From Parahoeflea alexandrii (GTDB taxonomy: Bacteria; Pseudomonadota; Alphaproteobacteria; Rhizobiales; Rhizobiaceae), in contig NZ_JAPWHB010000001.1 of NCBI RefSeq assembly GCF_027214025.1, forward strand, positions 868,001 to 932,000: a DNA stretch of 64,000 nt, given 5' to 3'. Shown piece after piece: positions 20,066-28,765 of this stretch (positions are counted from its first letter, which is position 1; each line of letters begins with the position of its first letter). The position numbers and the translations under genes were made by a program. The notes under the pieces were generated by a model. That model saw nothing but the letters and a program-made list of their open reading frames with translations, searched no databases and was not told the DNA's origin.

Positions 20066-20455
20066 TCAGAGGATCGATTCCAGATCGTGCTTGCCGAGCG
20101 TCTGCAGGAAGGCGAGCTTGGCCTGGCCGAGCGCGCCCTTGAGGCCGCAGCGCGGCAGGAACGAGCACTGTTCGTCGCCGAAGCAGCCGGCGATGTTGAA
20201 ATCGGGCTCCATGTGCAGTGCCACCGCCCTGAGATTGATGTCGCGCGCGGGCTTGGCCAGCCGCAGGCCGCCGTTGCGGCCGCGCACGGTTGAGACAAAG
20301 CCGCCGGCGGTGAGGTTCTGCGCGACCTTCATCAGATGATGTTTCGACACGGAAAACTCGCGGGCCAGATCGTCGACCGATTGCACCTGGTCGGGGGCAC
20401 GCGCCAACGCCATCAGCACGCGAAACGCGTAATCGGTGTGCAGGGTCAGGCGCAT
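20066..20455 (-). CDS. nsrR: Rrf2 family regulator, NsrR-type nitric-oxide sensor
   Basis: This 129-residue Rrf2 protein has the winged helix in residues 1-60 (MRLTLHTDYAFRVL, SKHHLMKVAQNLTAGGFVSTVRGRNGGLRL). Three cysteines, arranged Cys-x5-Cys-x5-Cys near residues 92-104, would ligate an Fe-S cluster. This closely follows NsrR, which loses repression when NO damages the cluster. The start at 20455 is the conserved one. The divergent partner genes encode a small membrane protein and a truncated hemoglobin, which supports the NO assignment. Confidence 0.88.
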   Translation of the reverse strand: MRLTLHTDYAFRVLMALARAPDQVQSVDDLAREFSVSKHHLMKVAQNLTAGGFVSTVRGRNGGLRLAKPARDINLRAVALHMEPDFNIAGCFGDEQCSFLPRCGLKGALGQAKLAFLQTLGKHDLESIL

Positions 20456-20470
20456 GGACAACCTCGATAG

Positions 20471-20527
20471 TGGTATTTCGTATATTGCATTTTGGCTTGC
20501 AAGCGAATAGTGGTAAATCAAATACCA
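20471..20527. promoter_or_regulatory. Candidate NsrR operators in the divergent promoter
   Basis: TGGTAAATCAAATACCA (20511-20527) is an imperfect palindrome with perfect TGGTA/TACCA arms, 14 bp before the small membrane protein gene. A second half-site, TGGTATTT (20471-20478), is near the nsrR start. Both resemble the AT-rich dyads bound by NsrR. Confidence 0.55.
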
Positions 20528-20541
20528 GAAAAGAGGTCGTC

Positions 20542-20700
20542 ATGAAAACATTGCTCTGGCTGTTTCTGCTCCCGGGAGATCTGGTCCGCCAGAAGCTCGG
20601 GATCACCGTTGAACAGGATGGTGGCCTGATCCGCTCTTTCGTCAACATGTGTGTCTGGGGAGCGGTCACCTTGCTGATCGCACTGAAATATTATGGCTGA
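20542..20700 (+). CDS. Small membrane protein in the NO-response group
   Basis: This 52-residue protein starts with MKTLLWLFLLPGDLVRQKLG and has one clear membrane helix at the C-terminus (CVWGAVTLLIALKYYG). It is preceded by an AGAGG ribosome site. It overlaps the truncated hemoglobin gene by 8 bp, so the two are translationally coupled. Function unknown. By position it should act in NO or oxygen metabolism at the inner membrane. Confidence 0.75.
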   Translation: MKTLLWLFLLPGDLVRQKLGITVEQDGGLIRSFVNMCVWGAVTLLIALKYYG

Positions 20701-21142
20701 CAAGCCCGCGCCGATCGTCATCACGGCCCGTGCCGGCCAGCCGCGGACGCCGGCGGTGGAGATCTCGCCGCGCGAGATCGGCCTGCTGGTCGACCGGTTT
20801 TACGGCGATATCCGCGCCCATCCGCGACTCGGACCGCTGTTCGAGGAGCGGCTGGCGGGCAAATGGGACGTGCATCTCGACCGGATGAACCGCTTCTGGC
20901 GCTCGGTGCTGTTGCACTCGGGCGAATATTCCGGGCAACCGGTGGTCAAGCACAACGCATTGCCGGACCTTGAGGAAGACGATTTCCGGCTGTGGCTGGA
21001 CTTGTTCGAACAGACGACCGCGACCTTGTTTGCACCGCCCACCGCCGCGCCGATCGTCGTGATCGCCCGCCGCATCGCCCGCAGCCTGTGGCTGGCGCGG
21101 TTCGGCACGCCCTTCAGCCAGACGCCCACCTGGCTCGCCTGA
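20693..21142 (+). CDS. Group III truncated hemoglobin
   Basis: This 149-residue globin has the trHb3 pattern: DRFYGDIRAHPRLGPLF with the B10 tyrosine, MNRFWRSVLLHSGEYSGQP, and the proximal histidine in VVKHNALP followed by FRLWLDLFEQT. Related proteins in Campylobacter bind oxygen and NO and are NO-induced. Divergent nsrR suggests a role in NO detoxification or signalling. An N-terminal extension of about 20 residues (APIVITARAGQPRTPAVE) precedes the globin fold. It overlaps the upstream gene by 8 bp. Confidence 0.9.
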   Translation: MADKPAPIVITARAGQPRTPAVEISPREIGLLVDRFYGDIRAHPRLGPLFEERLAGKWDVHLDRMNRFWRSVLLHSGEYSGQPVVKHNALPDLEEDDFRLWLDLFEQTTATLFAPPTAAPIVVIARRIARSLWLARFGTPFSQTPTWLA

Positions 21143-21184
21143 ACCCCAGGATCCCGCGAAGGCTCCGGCCAGGCACTCTGACGG

Positions 21185-22075
21185 TCAACCGACGGCCAGA
21201 TCCGCGGCGGAGGAGGCCCCGCCCTTGCCCTCCGGATTGACCACCACCACCGGCAGACTGGCCTTGGCGGCGACGTCATCCGCCGTGAGCGTGACCTCGA
21301 TGCGGCCGGGCCCCTTGTATGCGCTCGCCCGATCCCCGGCGCCAACGGTTACCCTGGCCTTGGAGTCGAAGTTCTTGCCAATCACGACCAGCGCCAGATC
21401 AGCGTCCTTCACAGCCTTCTTTCCCGGCTCAAGCTTGTCGATCACGGGTGATCTAGCCGCGGGCTGCGGCTTGTCGCTGGTGCTGAACACCGACTGGAAC
21501 ACTTCCTCGAGCTTGTCGGAGGCCTCCTTGGCAAACATGCCGGCGAGTGCGGCCAACGCGGCAAACCCGAACGGATTGGCCGTCTGCATGACCTGGTCGC
21601 TGTTGCCGACGGAGGCTGTGAACAGCCCGCCGCGGATCACCAGGTAGAGAAACAGCGCCAGCCCCATGCCGATCGGCAGCCGCATCACGTACCACCAGTT
21701 CCAGTCCGGATCGTAGCGCTTCAAACCGCGAAAGGTGGCATAGGCGCGGGCGGCGAAGACCGAGCTGCCAAGCGCACCCGAGACCAGCACGATGGCGAGC
21801 AACCGGGCCTCGATTCCGAAGCTGTCGGAGAAGGTCCAGATGCTGCAGAGCCTGGTTGCCGCATCCGCCGCCGGCGCGCCGGAGGCCGCTGCCGCTGCAA
21901 GCGTTTTCGGATCGACCGGACAGGCCGAAGGCCAGATCAGGACCAGAAGCAGGGTCAGGCCCAAAGTCGAAACGAGCAGGTATATCCCGAGAAGCAAACC
22001 GTTCCCCCGAGACGTGGCCGCAGCCCCTGAAACACCGCCATTTGCCTGATTGTCGCCGTCGTCAGCCTGCTGCAT
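21185..22075 (-). CDS. Membrane protein with C-terminal IPT/TIG-like domain
   Basis: This 296-residue protein begins MQQADDGDNQ after a GGAGG site. It has membrane helices near 27-47, 88-108 and 130-150, a further hydrophobic stretch near 165-185, and a C-terminal 90-residue domain with the rhythm of an immunoglobulin-like IPT/TIG fold (PVIDKLEPGKKAV, LVVIGKNFDSKARVTVG, LPVVVVNPEGKG). The orientation and partner are unknown. It converges on the truncated hemoglobin gene and has no clear operon partner. Confidence 0.65.
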   Translation of the reverse strand: MQQADDGDNQANGGVSGAAATSRGNGLLLGIYLLVSTLGLTLLLVLIWPSACPVDPKTLAAAAASGAPAADAATRLCSIWTFSDSFGIEARLLAIVLVSGALGSSVFAARAYATFRGLKRYDPDWNWWYVMRLPIGMGLALFLYLVIRGGLFTASVGNSDQVMQTANPFGFAALAALAGMFAKEASDKLEEVFQSVFSTSDKPQPAARSPVIDKLEPGKKAVKDADLALVVIGKNFDSKARVTVGAGDRASAYKGPGRIEVTLTADDVAAKASLPVVVVNPEGKGGASSAADLAVG

Positions 22076-22250
22076 CTTCCCCTCCACAAATTGAAGCAAG
22101 TATATGCCAACACAAAACGCCGTAACATCATAATACAAATCGGGCGCAACCGCCATGTATGCTTGGGGCGGGATTGTGCAGACCCTCAATCAGTCAGAAT
22201 TGTCCGCGTGCCGCGGTCAGCGTCCACCGTATATCAGCGTTCGCCCACTT

Positions 22251-22634
22251 TCAGCGCGTACCGTGCAGGGGATCGTTTTCAAGCCGGATCGGCTGGCCGT
22301 GCGGGGTGGCGTGAGCGGCGCGCTGCCAGGAGGCGGAGAGGGCTTCGACCAGTTCCGGACCGGCGACGCCCTTTTCCCGCAAAAGCGCCTCGAGCGCCGC
22401 CAGCCAATGTGCGTAGTAATCGCTGCCATCGGCTGCAGCGCCGGGGCTTGCGACTTCTCTCGACAGGGCCGCGGCCCATTCGGTCCAGGTGAACAGCCCG
22501 CGCTCGTTGAGCGCCACCGCCAGCGCAAAGGCCTGCGCCTGCCAGGGCTCGGCAAAGACGGGTGCATCGGGGCCGGCGCCGGGGGGCAGTTGAAACGGCA
22601 GTCCGGAAGCCGTGGCGGGATCAGGCGCGCTCAA
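22251..22634 (-). CDS. Nitrile hydratase accessory/activator protein
   Basis: This 127-residue protein resembles the small activators (P14K/NhlE type) that deliver cobalt to the nitrile hydratase alpha subunit. It carries FAEPWQAQAFALAVALNERGLFTW and DYYAHWLAALEALLREKG, which also resemble the beta subunit N-terminal region, as expected for this family. I chose a TTG start at 22634, giving [10 protein letters not shown] and a 14-bp overlap with nthB, because no ATG or GTG lies at a suitable position. It is the last gene of the nthA-nthB-activator operon. Confidence 0.85.
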   Translation of the reverse strand: MSAPDPATASGLPFQLPPGAGPDAPVFAEPWQAQAFALAVALNERGLFTWTEWAAALSREVASPGAAADGSDYYAHWLAALEALLREKGVAGPELVEALSASWQRAAHATPHGQPIRLENDPLHGTR

Positions 22635-23280
22635 GATAGCTCTCCCAGGCGTCAATCGACACGGTGAGCGCCGGATCGCCCCCCTGCCCCCAGAGTTCAC
22701 GTCCGTCGAAACAGACGGTGTAGACATGCTGCGGCGCCTCGCCCTTGCCATGGGCATTGGTGTCGGGAAAGACGAAGCCCTCGCGCACCGCCTCGATGAC
22801 GCCCGACTTGCCGCGGGCATAGCGCGGCAGCCGGGTATGGCCTGACGGATGTTCATTGATGGTGCGAACCCGGTCCCCGACCGCAAATTTCGGCGCCGCC
22901 TCGACCTCGCGGTTGCAGGGGCCGCCGCGGGCGAGCACTCCGGCGACATCGCCTGGATGCAGCACGCGCTGGGGTGTGACGCCGGGCCAGATCTTGTGGC
23001 CGGCCGCAAGCTCGTCGGCGGAGACGAAGCCGTGACGCTCGAGCAGGATTTCGAGCGCCCGGATCCAGATTTCGTAGTAGCTCGCCGAATAATAGGTCGC
23101 CGGATGCAGGCTCTCGCGGGCATGGCGGCTTTCATCGATGGTCCAGGCGCCGAGCGTTCCGGATGCCAGCGTGACGCCGAGCGCGCGGCGCTCCCAATCG
23201 GCGTGGAAGACCGGCTCGTCGATTTCCGGCGCGACCGGGCCGAAGCCCATCTGCCCGCCGAGATCGTGCGGGCCGTTCAT
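22621..23280 (-). CDS. nthB: Nitrile hydratase subunit beta
   Basis: This 219-residue beta subunit opens with the invariant [16 protein letters not shown]. The middle region [19 protein letters not shown] leads to a C-terminal SH3-like barrel ([29 protein letters not shown]). It pairs with the alpha subunit to hydrate nitriles to amides. The ATG overlaps the nthA stop (ATGA), so the subunits are translationally coupled. No amidase gene is adjacent to complete nitrile use. Confidence 0.95.
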   Translation of the reverse strand: MNGPHDLGGQMGFGPVAPEIDEPVFHADWERRALGVTLASGTLGAWTIDESRHARESLHPATYYSASYYEIWIRALEILLERHGFVSADELAAGHKIWPGVTPQRVLHPGDVAGVLARGGPCNREVEAAPKFAVGDRVRTINEHPSGHTRLPRYARGKSGVIEAVREGFVFPDTNAHGKGEAPQHVYTVCFDGRELWGQGGDPALTVSIDAWESYLERA

Positions 23281-23969
23281 GTCGCGGCTCCTGAAACGTC
23301 CTGCGGTGGCCAGAGTGCATCGGGCGACAGCGAGCCGGGACGGAGTGGCAGGCCGGTGCCGATCATCGAGTCGCGGGTGACCAATCTCGCCAGCTCGTCT
23401 TCGCTCAGGCCGTCGGTTTCCACCGGGCGCATCGGCACCACCATGTAGCGCAGCTCGGCGGTGGAATCCCAGACCCTGATGCGCGTGTCCTCGGGCAGTT
23501 TTAGGCCGAACTCGGCCAGCACTCCGCGCGGATTGATCACCGCCTGGCTGCGGTAGGGCGGCGCCTTGTACCAGACAGGCGGGACGCCGAGCACCGTCCA
23601 GGGATAACAGGAGCACAGCGTGCAGACGATGAGATTGTGGGTGTCAGGCGTGTTGAACACCGCCTGCATGTGCTCGCCCTGGCGGCCGGTGTAGCCGAGC
23701 GAGGCGATAGCCGCTGTGGCGTCCCGGGCGAGCCACTCGGCGAACTCCGGATCGGTCCAGGCCTTTGCCACCACCCGGGCGCCGTTGCGCGGGCCGACCT
23801 TGTGCTCGTAGGTCTCGACAATGGCGTCGATGGCGGCCGGGTCGATCAGACCCTTCTCGGTGAGGATCGTCTCGAGCGCCTTGACGCGGGCTGCGAACGG
23901 ATCGAGCTCGTTGTCGTGGTGGTGATCGTGCGGATGGTCGTGATCGTGCGTGTGATGGTCGTGGGTCAT
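23277..23969 (-). CDS. nthA: Cobalt-type nitrile hydratase subunit alpha
   Basis: This 230-residue catalytic subunit carries the metal-binding motif [10 protein letters not shown]; the threonine in CTLCSC is the cobalt-type signature (iron enzymes have CSLCSC). The first 20 residues are a His/Asp run that could gather cobalt; this looks like an added tail. The next gene is nthB, in a stop-start overlap. It is divergent from the SDR-DoxX gene, and both share a GCTAGGTT motif close to the start codon. It converts nitriles to amides in the cytosol. Confidence 0.95.
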   Translation of the reverse strand: MTHDHHTHDHDHPHDHHHDNELDPFAARVKALETILTEKGLIDPAAIDAIVETYEHKVGPRNGARVVAKAWTDPEFAEWLARDATAAIASLGYTGRQGEHMQAVFNTPDTHNLIVCTLCSCYPWTVLGVPPVWYKAPPYRSQAVINPRGVLAEFGLKLPEDTRIRVWDSTAELRYMVVPMRPVETDGLSEDELARLVTRDSMIGTGLPLRPGSLSPDALWPPQDVSGAAT

Positions 23970-23975
23970 GGCATG

Positions 23976-24059
23976 AACCTAGCTTGCGGCAAGGGGCTCG
24001 GCAATATCGCCGTGCCTGATGCCACGGATCTGTATCCCCGAGGGCCGATCCGCTAGGTT
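23976..24059. promoter_or_regulatory. GCTAGGTT inverted repeat in the nthA divergent promoter
   Basis: AACCTAGC (23976-23983) and GCTAGGTT (24052-24059) form perfect 8-bp arms 68 bp apart. Each ends a few bases before one of the two divergent start codons, so both mRNAs may carry the same leader motif just before AUG. Confidence 0.45.
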
Positions 24060-24064
24060 TGGCC

Positions 24065-25351
24065 ATGGACATTCTGATTCTGGGCGGCACCGGCTTCATC
24101 GGCGCGGCGATCTTGCAGAGGCTGATCGCCGATGGCCATTGCGTCACGGGGCTCGGACGCGACACAAGCCAGGCCACGCACCGCTTTCCGGGCGCTCGTT
24201 TCGTGCACGCAGATCTTGCCAGGATGTCCGCGTCCACGGACTGGACGGAGCTCGTGGCGGACCACGCGCTCATCGTCAATTGCGCAGGCGCCCTGCAGGA
24301 CGGTCCGCGCGACGATCTTGCCGCCGTGCAGCAGCGGGCGATGCTGGCGCTCTACCAAGCAGCCCGGGCTGCCGGCGGGCGGCGGATCGTGCAGATTTCC
24401 GCACACACCGGGGGGGGCGGCGGCACCGATCTGCCGTTTCTGGCCACCAAGCGGCGCGCCGACGAGGCGCTGAAAGCCTCCGGGCTTGAGCATGTGATCC
24501 TGCGCCCGGCGCTGGTGGTCGGTCGCAACGCCTATGGCGGCACGGCGCTCATCAGGGCGCTCGCAGGCTTTCCCGGCTTCATTCCCGCCATCCATTCGGG
24601 CAGCCGGGTCGAGACCGTGGCGCTCGACGATGTGGCGGAAGCGGTGGTCCGCGCCGTAGACGGCCGCCTGCCCTCGGGCAGCGACATCGCGCTTGCCGCC
24701 CCCGACGCGGCAACGCTCGGTGAGGTGCTGGCGCTGCACCGGGCCTGGCTCGGGCTTGGCCCCGCCCGCATCGTTTCCGTGCCTGCGTTTTTGGCCCGGC
24801 CGGTAACGGCGCTGGCCGATATAGCCGGCCGGCTCGGCTGGCGCTCGCCGCTGCGGTCGACAGCGATGCAGGTAATGGAAGGCGGGGTCGAGGCCGGGAG
24901 CGCCGCGCCCGTCCCGTTCCCCCTGCGCTCGCTCGCGCAGACGCTTGGCGACAACCCGTCGGGCGCCCAGGACCTGTGGTTTGCGCGGCTCTATTTGCTC
25001 AAGACGCCGGTGCTGCTCACCTTGTCGGCCTTCTGGCTGCTGTCGGGCCTGATCCCGCTGCTTTCGACTGAAACAGCCGCAACGCATTTCCTGCCGCTCC
25101 TCTCCCCGCCCGCCGCTTACGCCGCCACACTCGCCACCTGCGCGCTCGATGTCGGGCTGGGTCTGGCCGTGCTCTGGCGGCGCTGGGCGCGACCGGCGCT
25201 GTGGGCCATGCTCGCGGTCAGCCTGGCCTATCTGGCGAGCGCCAGCCTCGTAGAGCCCGGCCTGTGGCTCGATCCGCTCGGACCGCTGGTCAAGGTCTTG
25301 CCGTCAATGCTGCTCACACTGGTGGCACTCGCCACACTGGAGAACCGCTGA
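24065..25351 (+). CDS. SDR family NAD(P)-binding protein fused to DoxX-like membrane domain
   Basis: This 428-residue fusion begins with an extended SDR/NmrA domain (ILGGTGFIGAAIL at residues 5-17), which runs to about residue 290. A C-terminal membrane part with four helices (about 305-425) resembles DoxX. Such fusions are found in proteobacteria; the DoxX part may link a quinone pool to the SDR domain. It is followed, with a 1-bp stop/start overlap (TGATG), by a DUF2269 membrane protein, so the two form an operon. Substrate unknown. Confidence 0.85.
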   Translation: MDILILGGTGFIGAAILQRLIADGHCVTGLGRDTSQATHRFPGARFVHADLARMSASTDWTELVADHALIVNCAGALQDGPRDDLAAVQQRAMLALYQAARAAGGRRIVQISAHTGGGGGTDLPFLATKRRADEALKASGLEHVILRPALVVGRNAYGGTALIRALAGFPGFIPAIHSGSRVETVALDDVAEAVVRAVDGRLPSGSDIALAAPDAATLGEVLALHRAWLGLGPARIVSVPAFLARPVTALADIAGRLGWRSPLRSTAMQVMEGGVEAGSAAPVPFPLRSLAQTLGDNPSGAQDLWFARLYLLKTPVLLTLSAFWLLSGLIPLLSTETAATHFLPLLSPPAAYAATLATCALDVGLGLAVLWRRWARPALWAMLAVSLAYLASASLVEPGLWLDPLGPLVKVLPSMLLTLVALATLENR

Positions 25352-25827
25352 TGACTGTCTATGAACTGGTGCTCGTAGTGCACGTTCTCGGCGCCATCGT
25401 GCTGCTCGGCACCGGCGCGGGTATCGCCTTCTTCATGGTAATGGCGGTAAGGACCCGCGAGCCTGCCCTGATTGCCCATGTGGCGGGCACCGTTGTCATC
25501 GCCGACTCGCTGTTCACGGCGACGGCGGCGATTCTGCAGCCGGTCACCGGGCTGATTCTGGTCCGAATTTCGGGCTGGGAGCTCTCGGAGGCGTGGATCG
25601 CACTGTCGATCGCCCTCTACGTGTTCACCGGGCTGTTCTGGCTGCCGGTGGTTTGGATCCAGATCCGGCTCAGGGATATAGCCCGCGGCGCGGAAGAGGC
25701 CGGAAGCGCGCTGCCCCACCGGTTCGACCGGCTCTACCGGATCTGGTTCGCCGCAGGCTTTCCGGCCTTCTTCGCAGTTCTCGGCATCGTCTGGCTGATG
25801 CTCACCAAGCCGGGGATCGGATTCTGA
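25351..25827 (+). CDS. DUF2269 family membrane protein
   Basis: This 158-residue protein has four membrane helices (about 5-28, 45-70, 80-105 and 130-150). Conserved features include the opening YELVLVVHVLGAIVLLGTG and HVAGTVVIADSLFT. Genes of this family repeatedly follow SDR-DoxX fusions, as here with a 1-bp overlap. This suggests a shared membrane redox complex, though no activity is known. Confidence 0.85.
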   Translation: MTVYELVLVVHVLGAIVLLGTGAGIAFFMVMAVRTREPALIAHVAGTVVIADSLFTATAAILQPVTGLILVRISGWELSEAWIALSIALYVFTGLFWLPVVWIQIRLRDIARGAEEAGSALPHRFDRLYRIWFAAGFPAFFAVLGIVWLMLTKPGIGF

Positions 25828-25843
25828 GACCGGTGTCCGTGCG

Positions 25844-26437
25844 CTACCGCAGCATCGGCCAGAGGCTCAGGACCAGAAGCACGGCCATGGTAATGTTGAA
25901 CCATTTGAGCCGGACCGGATCGGACAACCAGGATCTCAGCGCCGAGCCGAAGCCGGCCCAGATCGAGACGCTGGGGAAATTGGTGAGCGTGAAGGCAAGT
26001 CCGACGAGCAGCACGGTGACGTTGTGGTTGGCCGGATTGGTGTAGACCGCCATGGCGGTCACCGCCATCACCCAGGCTTTCGGATTGACCCACTGGAACG
26101 CCGCCGCCTGCATGAGCGTCATAGGAGAGGCGCCCACCCTGCCGTCGGGCAGCGCCCGCGAACTGCCGATCTTCCAGGCGATGTAGACGAGATAGGCGCC
26201 GCCGGCGAATTTGAGCCCGGTGTAGAGGCCCGGCGAGGTTTCCAGCAGCGCGCCGAGGCCGAAGCCGACACCGAGCAGCAGCGAAAAGAAGCCGACGCCG
26301 ATGCCGACCATGTGCGGCACGGTGCGGCGGATGCCGAAATTCACGCCCGAGGCGAACAGCATCATGTTGTTCGGCCCCGGCGTCACGGAGGTGACGAAGG
26401 CGAAAACAATGAGTGACAGAAAGGTTTCCAGAGCCAT
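25844..26437 (-). CDS. LysE family translocator, tandem copy 1
   Basis: This 197-residue exporter has TPGPNNMMLFASGVNFG, GAYLVYIAWKIG and AFQWVNPKAWVMAVTAMAVY, the LysE/cysteine-O-acetylserine exporter pattern. It is a close paralogue of the gene at 26605-27198, with the same length and near-identical termini (MALETFL and LWPMLR). Its own promoter copy lies 33 bp upstream. The substrate is unknown. Confidence 0.9.
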   Translation of the reverse strand: MALETFLSLIVFAFVTSVTPGPNNMMLFASGVNFGIRRTVPHMVGIGVGFFSLLLGVGFGLGALLETSPGLYTGLKFAGGAYLVYIAWKIGSSRALPDGRVGASPMTLMQAAAFQWVNPKAWVMAVTAMAVYTNPANHNVTVLLVGLAFTLTNFPSVSIWAGFGSALRSWLSDPVRLKWFNITMAVLLVLSLWPMLR

Positions 26438-26470
26438 GGCTGTTCCTGCCGGCGGAATGCCGGCTCCTGC

Positions 26471-26498
26471 TTGATAAATGAGCTTGCGGGCGAGACAA
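26471..26498 (-). promoter_or_regulatory. Promoter of LysE copy 1
   Basis: The -35 TTGTCT and -10 TATCAA are 16 bp apart. The hexamers, spacer length and 33-bp distance to ATG are the same as for LysE copy 2, while the spacer sequence differs. Confidence 0.65.
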
Positions 26499-26604
26499 GC
26501 AAATTGTCGTCATGCCCACATTCGCAGATGTGATGGAAGCCGCACAATGGGGCGAAGGGCGGGACGACGCCGAACGAGAGATTCCGTGTGATCCCCGGCG
26601 GTCC

Positions 26605-27198
26605 CTACCTGAGCATCGGCCAGAGGCTCGCCACCAACAGAAGCGCCATGGTGATGTTGAACCATTTCAGCCGCACCGGATCAGCCAGCCAGGACCTGAG
26701 CGCCGAGCCAAAACCGGCCCAGGCGGTGACGCAGGGTATGGTGGCGATGGCAAAGGCAAGGAAGATCAGCATCACCGTCCGGGCGTAATGGTCGGGATCG
26801 GTGTAGATTCCCATGGCGGTGACCAGCATCACCCATGCCTTCGGATTGACCCACTGGAACGCCGCCGCCTCGAAAAAGGTCATCGGGCGCGCACCAGCCT
26901 TGGCCTCGGGCAGCGTGTCGGATCTGGCGATCCGCCAGGCAATGTAGACGAGGTAGCTGCCGCCCAGGACCTTGAGCACCAGGTAGAGGGCTGGGAAGGC
27001 GGCCAGCAGCGCACCAAGCCCGAAGCCAATCCCCAGAACGAGAAGCAGGAAGCCGGTCCCGATGCCGAACATATGCGGCACGGTGTTGCGGAAGCCGAAA
27101 TTCACGCCCGAGCTGAAAAGCATCATGGTGTTTGGTCCCGGCGTGCCTGCGGCGACAAACGCGAAGGCGATCAGCGTCAGGAAGGTTTCGAGTGCCAT
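26605..27198 (-). CDS. LysE family translocator, tandem copy 2
   Basis: This 197-residue protein is co-linear with copy 1 with no gaps evident by eye. It carries TPGPNTMMLFSSGVNFG, GGSYLVYIAWRIA and AFQWVNPKAWVMLVTAMGIY. The central loops differ most. The tandem arrangement with conserved promoters indicates duplication of a whole transcription unit. It is divergent from the aldo/keto reductase gene. Confidence 0.9.
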   Translation of the reverse strand: MALETFLTLIAFAFVAAGTPGPNTMMLFSSGVNFGFRNTVPHMFGIGTGFLLLVLGIGFGLGALLAAFPALYLVLKVLGGSYLVYIAWRIARSDTLPEAKAGARPMTFFEAAAFQWVNPKAWVMLVTAMGIYTDPDHYARTVMLIFLAFAIATIPCVTAWAGFGSALRSWLADPVRLKWFNITMALLLVASLWPMLR

Positions 27199-27231
27199 GT
27201 TCTTTCCCTCCGGATACGGGCCAGCCTATGC

Positions 27232-27259
27232 TTGATAGCCGAGCGGGGAAACGAGACAA
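27232..27259 (-). promoter_or_regulatory. Promoter of LysE copy 2
   Basis: TTGTCT and TATCAA are separated by 16 bp and placed 33 bp before the start codon, exactly as for copy 1. Confidence 0.65.
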
Positions 27260-27319
27260 TCAAAAAAAGCTGATCCGACCGTTTGATAATATTGATAGAA
27301 CAGGCCGAAGGAGACCGTC

Positions 27320-28165
27320 ATGACCCAGCCGATGCCTCAGGTTCATTTTGCGGACGGGACTCCGGTCCCTGCCCTCGGGCTCGGGACATGGCATATGGGC
27401 GAAAGCCGCAAGGAGGCCGCCGCGGAGATCCGCGCGCTGCAGGCCGGCATCGACTGCGGCATGACGCTGATCGACACGGCGGAGATGTATGCGAATGGCG
27501 GCGCGGAAAGCGTCACCGGCGAAGCGATCAAAGGGCGTCGCGACGAGGTGTTCATCGTCTCCAAGGTGCTGCCGTCCAACGCCAGTCACAAGGGCACGAT
27601 CACGGCCTGCGAAGCGAGCCTCAAGCGGCTTGGAACCGACCGGATCGATCTCTACCTGCTGCACTGGCCCGGCCGGCATCCGCTCAGGGAAACCGTGGCG
27701 GCCTTCGAGGAGCTGCGCGCTTCCGGCAAGATCGTCCGATGGGGCGTCTCCAATTTCGACACGCTCGCCATGAGGCAATTGTCCGCCGTTCCCGGCGGCG
27801 AGAACTGCGCCGCCAATCAGGTGCTTTACAACCTGTCGACGCGGGGCACCGAGTTCGATCTGCAGCCGTGGATGGCGGAGCAGTCGATGCCGCTGATGGC
27901 CTATTCGCCGCTCGACGAAGGCCGGCTGATGCGGCACCCGGGACTGGGCAAAATGGCCAAGACCATCGGCGTCACGCCGGCGCAGCTGGCGCTGGCCTTC
28001 CTGCTCGGACGCGAGAACGTGATTTCCATCCCGAAGTCATCGAGCCCCGAACGGGTCATGGAAAACCGCGCCAGCGCCGATATCGAACTCACCCGGGATC
28101 AGACAGCCGAACTCGACCGCCTGTTCCCGCCGCCGCGCTCACGCGAGCCGCTGGCGATAATTTGA
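27320..28165 (+). CDS. Aldo/keto reductase
   Basis: This 281-residue TIM-barrel oxidoreductase has the complete AKR tetrad: Asp52, Tyr57, Lys82 and His115 (in IDTAEMY, SKVLP and LLHWPG). The NADPH-binding end motif is [13 protein letters not shown]. It should reduce aldehydes or ketones such as methylglyoxal. It is divergent from LysE copy 2 and monocistronic. Confidence 0.93.
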   Translation: MTQPMPQVHFADGTPVPALGLGTWHMGESRKEAAAEIRALQAGIDCGMTLIDTAEMYANGGAESVTGEAIKGRRDEVFIVSKVLPSNASHKGTITACEASLKRLGTDRIDLYLLHWPGRHPLRETVAAFEELRASGKIVRWGVSNFDTLAMRQLSAVPGGENCAANQVLYNLSTRGTEFDLQPWMAEQSMPLMAYSPLDEGRLMRHPGLGKMAKTIGVTPAQLALAFLLGRENVISIPKSSSPERVMENRASADIELTRDQTAELDRLFPPPRSREPLAII

Positions 28166-28280
28166 GGCCAGCGCCCCGAGCATCGTGGTCGATGCGGCAT
28201 CCCTGCCCGCCAAACGCCAGAAGCCGCCGGAGACACATGATCTCCAGCGGCCGTAACCGGGGTCTGCAAGTACGGCGGCA

Positions 28281-28544
28281 CTACCAGTTGAGGCATTTCT
28301 CCAGCAACGCCGCATCCGGATGGGTGGCGTTGGGACCGAACTCGGCATAGCAGCCAGCGGTCCAGGCATGGGCGGTATTGTCACGCACGCCATTGTTCGC
28401 AATCGGGCTGGGGGCGATCTTCATCTGCGTGCCTGTCGATGGAGCCGGCTTGGATGGGGCACGGGTCTGGGCGCTGGCGGTACCGGCGGCGGCAAGCATG
28501 ATACCCAGTGATATGGCGGTGGCAGTCAGGATGATCTTTTTCAT
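28281..28544 (-). CDS. Small secreted protein, unknown function
   Basis: This 87-residue protein has a signal peptide (MKKIILTATAISLG...ASAQ), a Pro/Thr-rich linker and a C-terminal region with two cysteines that could form a disulfide. It is predicted to be periplasmic. The start follows GAGAGGAACACGCC. No family was recognised. Confidence 0.65.
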   Translation of the reverse strand: MKKIILTATAISLGIMLAAAGTASAQTRAPSKPAPSTGTQMKIAPSPIANNGVRDNTAHAWTAGCYAEFGPNATHPDAALLEKCLNW

Positions 28545-28765
28545 GGCGTGTTCCTCTCTCTTGATTGTCGCGTTGTTGCGATGATCCGGTTCTAGAGAGG
28601 TTCGGCTGAACAGTTCCGGAATGCCATGTTCATCTGGCGTTAACCATGTTTTCGGGGTTTGAGATCCTGACCAGGCAAGGCCGGGGGCAGCCGCAGATTA
28701 TCGCTTTGATGCACGATCGGTGCCGGCGACACCGCTTGGCGATGCCGCCACAAGCCGGCGTGATG

